Of a DNA stretch of 5,223 nucleotides, positions 5,172-5,223 are shown one piece after another (position 1 is the first letter of the stretch; the number at the start of each line of letters is the position of its first letter). Under the pieces are notes generated by a model that saw nothing but the letters and a program-made list of their open reading frames with translations, made no database searches and had not been told where the DNA came from. The translations under genes were made by a program, and so were the position numbers. This DNA is from Nitratireductor sp. GTDB taxonomy: Bacteria; Pseudomonadota; Alphaproteobacteria; Rhizobiales; Rhizobiaceae. Location of the stretch: contig JAGRLQ010000207.1 in NCBI GenBank assembly GCA_020441735.1, positions 1 through 5,223 of the forward strand, written 5' to 3'.

Positions 5172-5223
5172 ATGGACAGCCAGAACAAGAACACGATCCT
5201 CGCAATCGCGCTTTCAGTCCTGG
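5172..5223 (+). CDS. yidC: membrane protein insertase YidC, N-terminal fragment
   Basis: Only the first 17 codons are in the window; the gene runs off the right edge. The residues MDSQNKNTILAIALSVL match the beginning of proteobacterial YidC, which has a short polar N-terminus followed at once by the first membrane segment. YidC inserts and folds inner-membrane proteins, alone or with the Sec translocon. The ATG is 4 bp after the rnpA stop codon, and its GGA ribosome site (5162-5164) lies within the last codons of rnpA, so the two are very likely co-transcribed and translationally coupled. The small yidD gene that often lies between rnpA and yidC in other phyla is absent here. Identification rests on a short match plus a very conserved context. 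Confidence 0.93.
   Translation, partial: MDSQNKNTILAIALSVL

Overview
This window looks like chromosomal DNA from an alphaproteobacterium, most likely of the order Hyphomicrobiales (Rhizobiales). The reasons are its moderately high GC, the rpmH-rnpA-yidC gene order with no yidD between rnpA and yidC, the sigma-70-like rpmH promoter, and the protein sequences. A genus cannot be named from the sequence alone. I see no insertion sequence, prophage, CRISPR array or other sign of recent transfer.

Layout. Positions 1-77 (minus strand) hold a complete tRNA-Arg(ACG) with an encoded CCA end. Positions 279-4072 (minus strand) hold three genes that read right to left as a compact operon. They encode a VTT/TVP38-TMEM64 membrane protein (3269-4072), a MerA/dihydrolipoamide-dehydrogenase-type flavoprotein disulfide reductase (1809-3236) and a HAMP-containing sensor histidine kinase (279-1805). 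The first gap is 32 bp and contains a perfect 14-bp palindrome. The second gap is only 3 bp. Positions 4073-4504 are a divergent intergenic region with a very good rpmH promoter and a structured rpmH leader. From 4505 to the right edge (plus strand) lies the conserved cluster rpmH (ribosomal protein L34), rnpA (RNase P protein) and the first 17 codons of yidC (membrane protein insertase).

How the genes fit together. The plus-strand genes are housekeeping: translation, tRNA 5'-end maturation and membrane protein insertion. They appear to share one promoter at 4350-4378. Three consecutive stem-loops between rpmH and rnpA, the last resembling a rho-independent terminator, would let far more L34 message than rnpA-yidC message be made. 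The minus-strand operon is the less ordinary part. It couples a lipid/ion-transport-type membrane protein with a flavoprotein that keeps the redox-active CxxxxC pair but lacks both the C-terminal His of lipoamide dehydrogenase and the terminal Cys pair of mercuric reductase. A sensor kinase with no visible partner response regulator closes the operon. A membrane-linked redox function is a reasonable inference, but the substrate is unknown.
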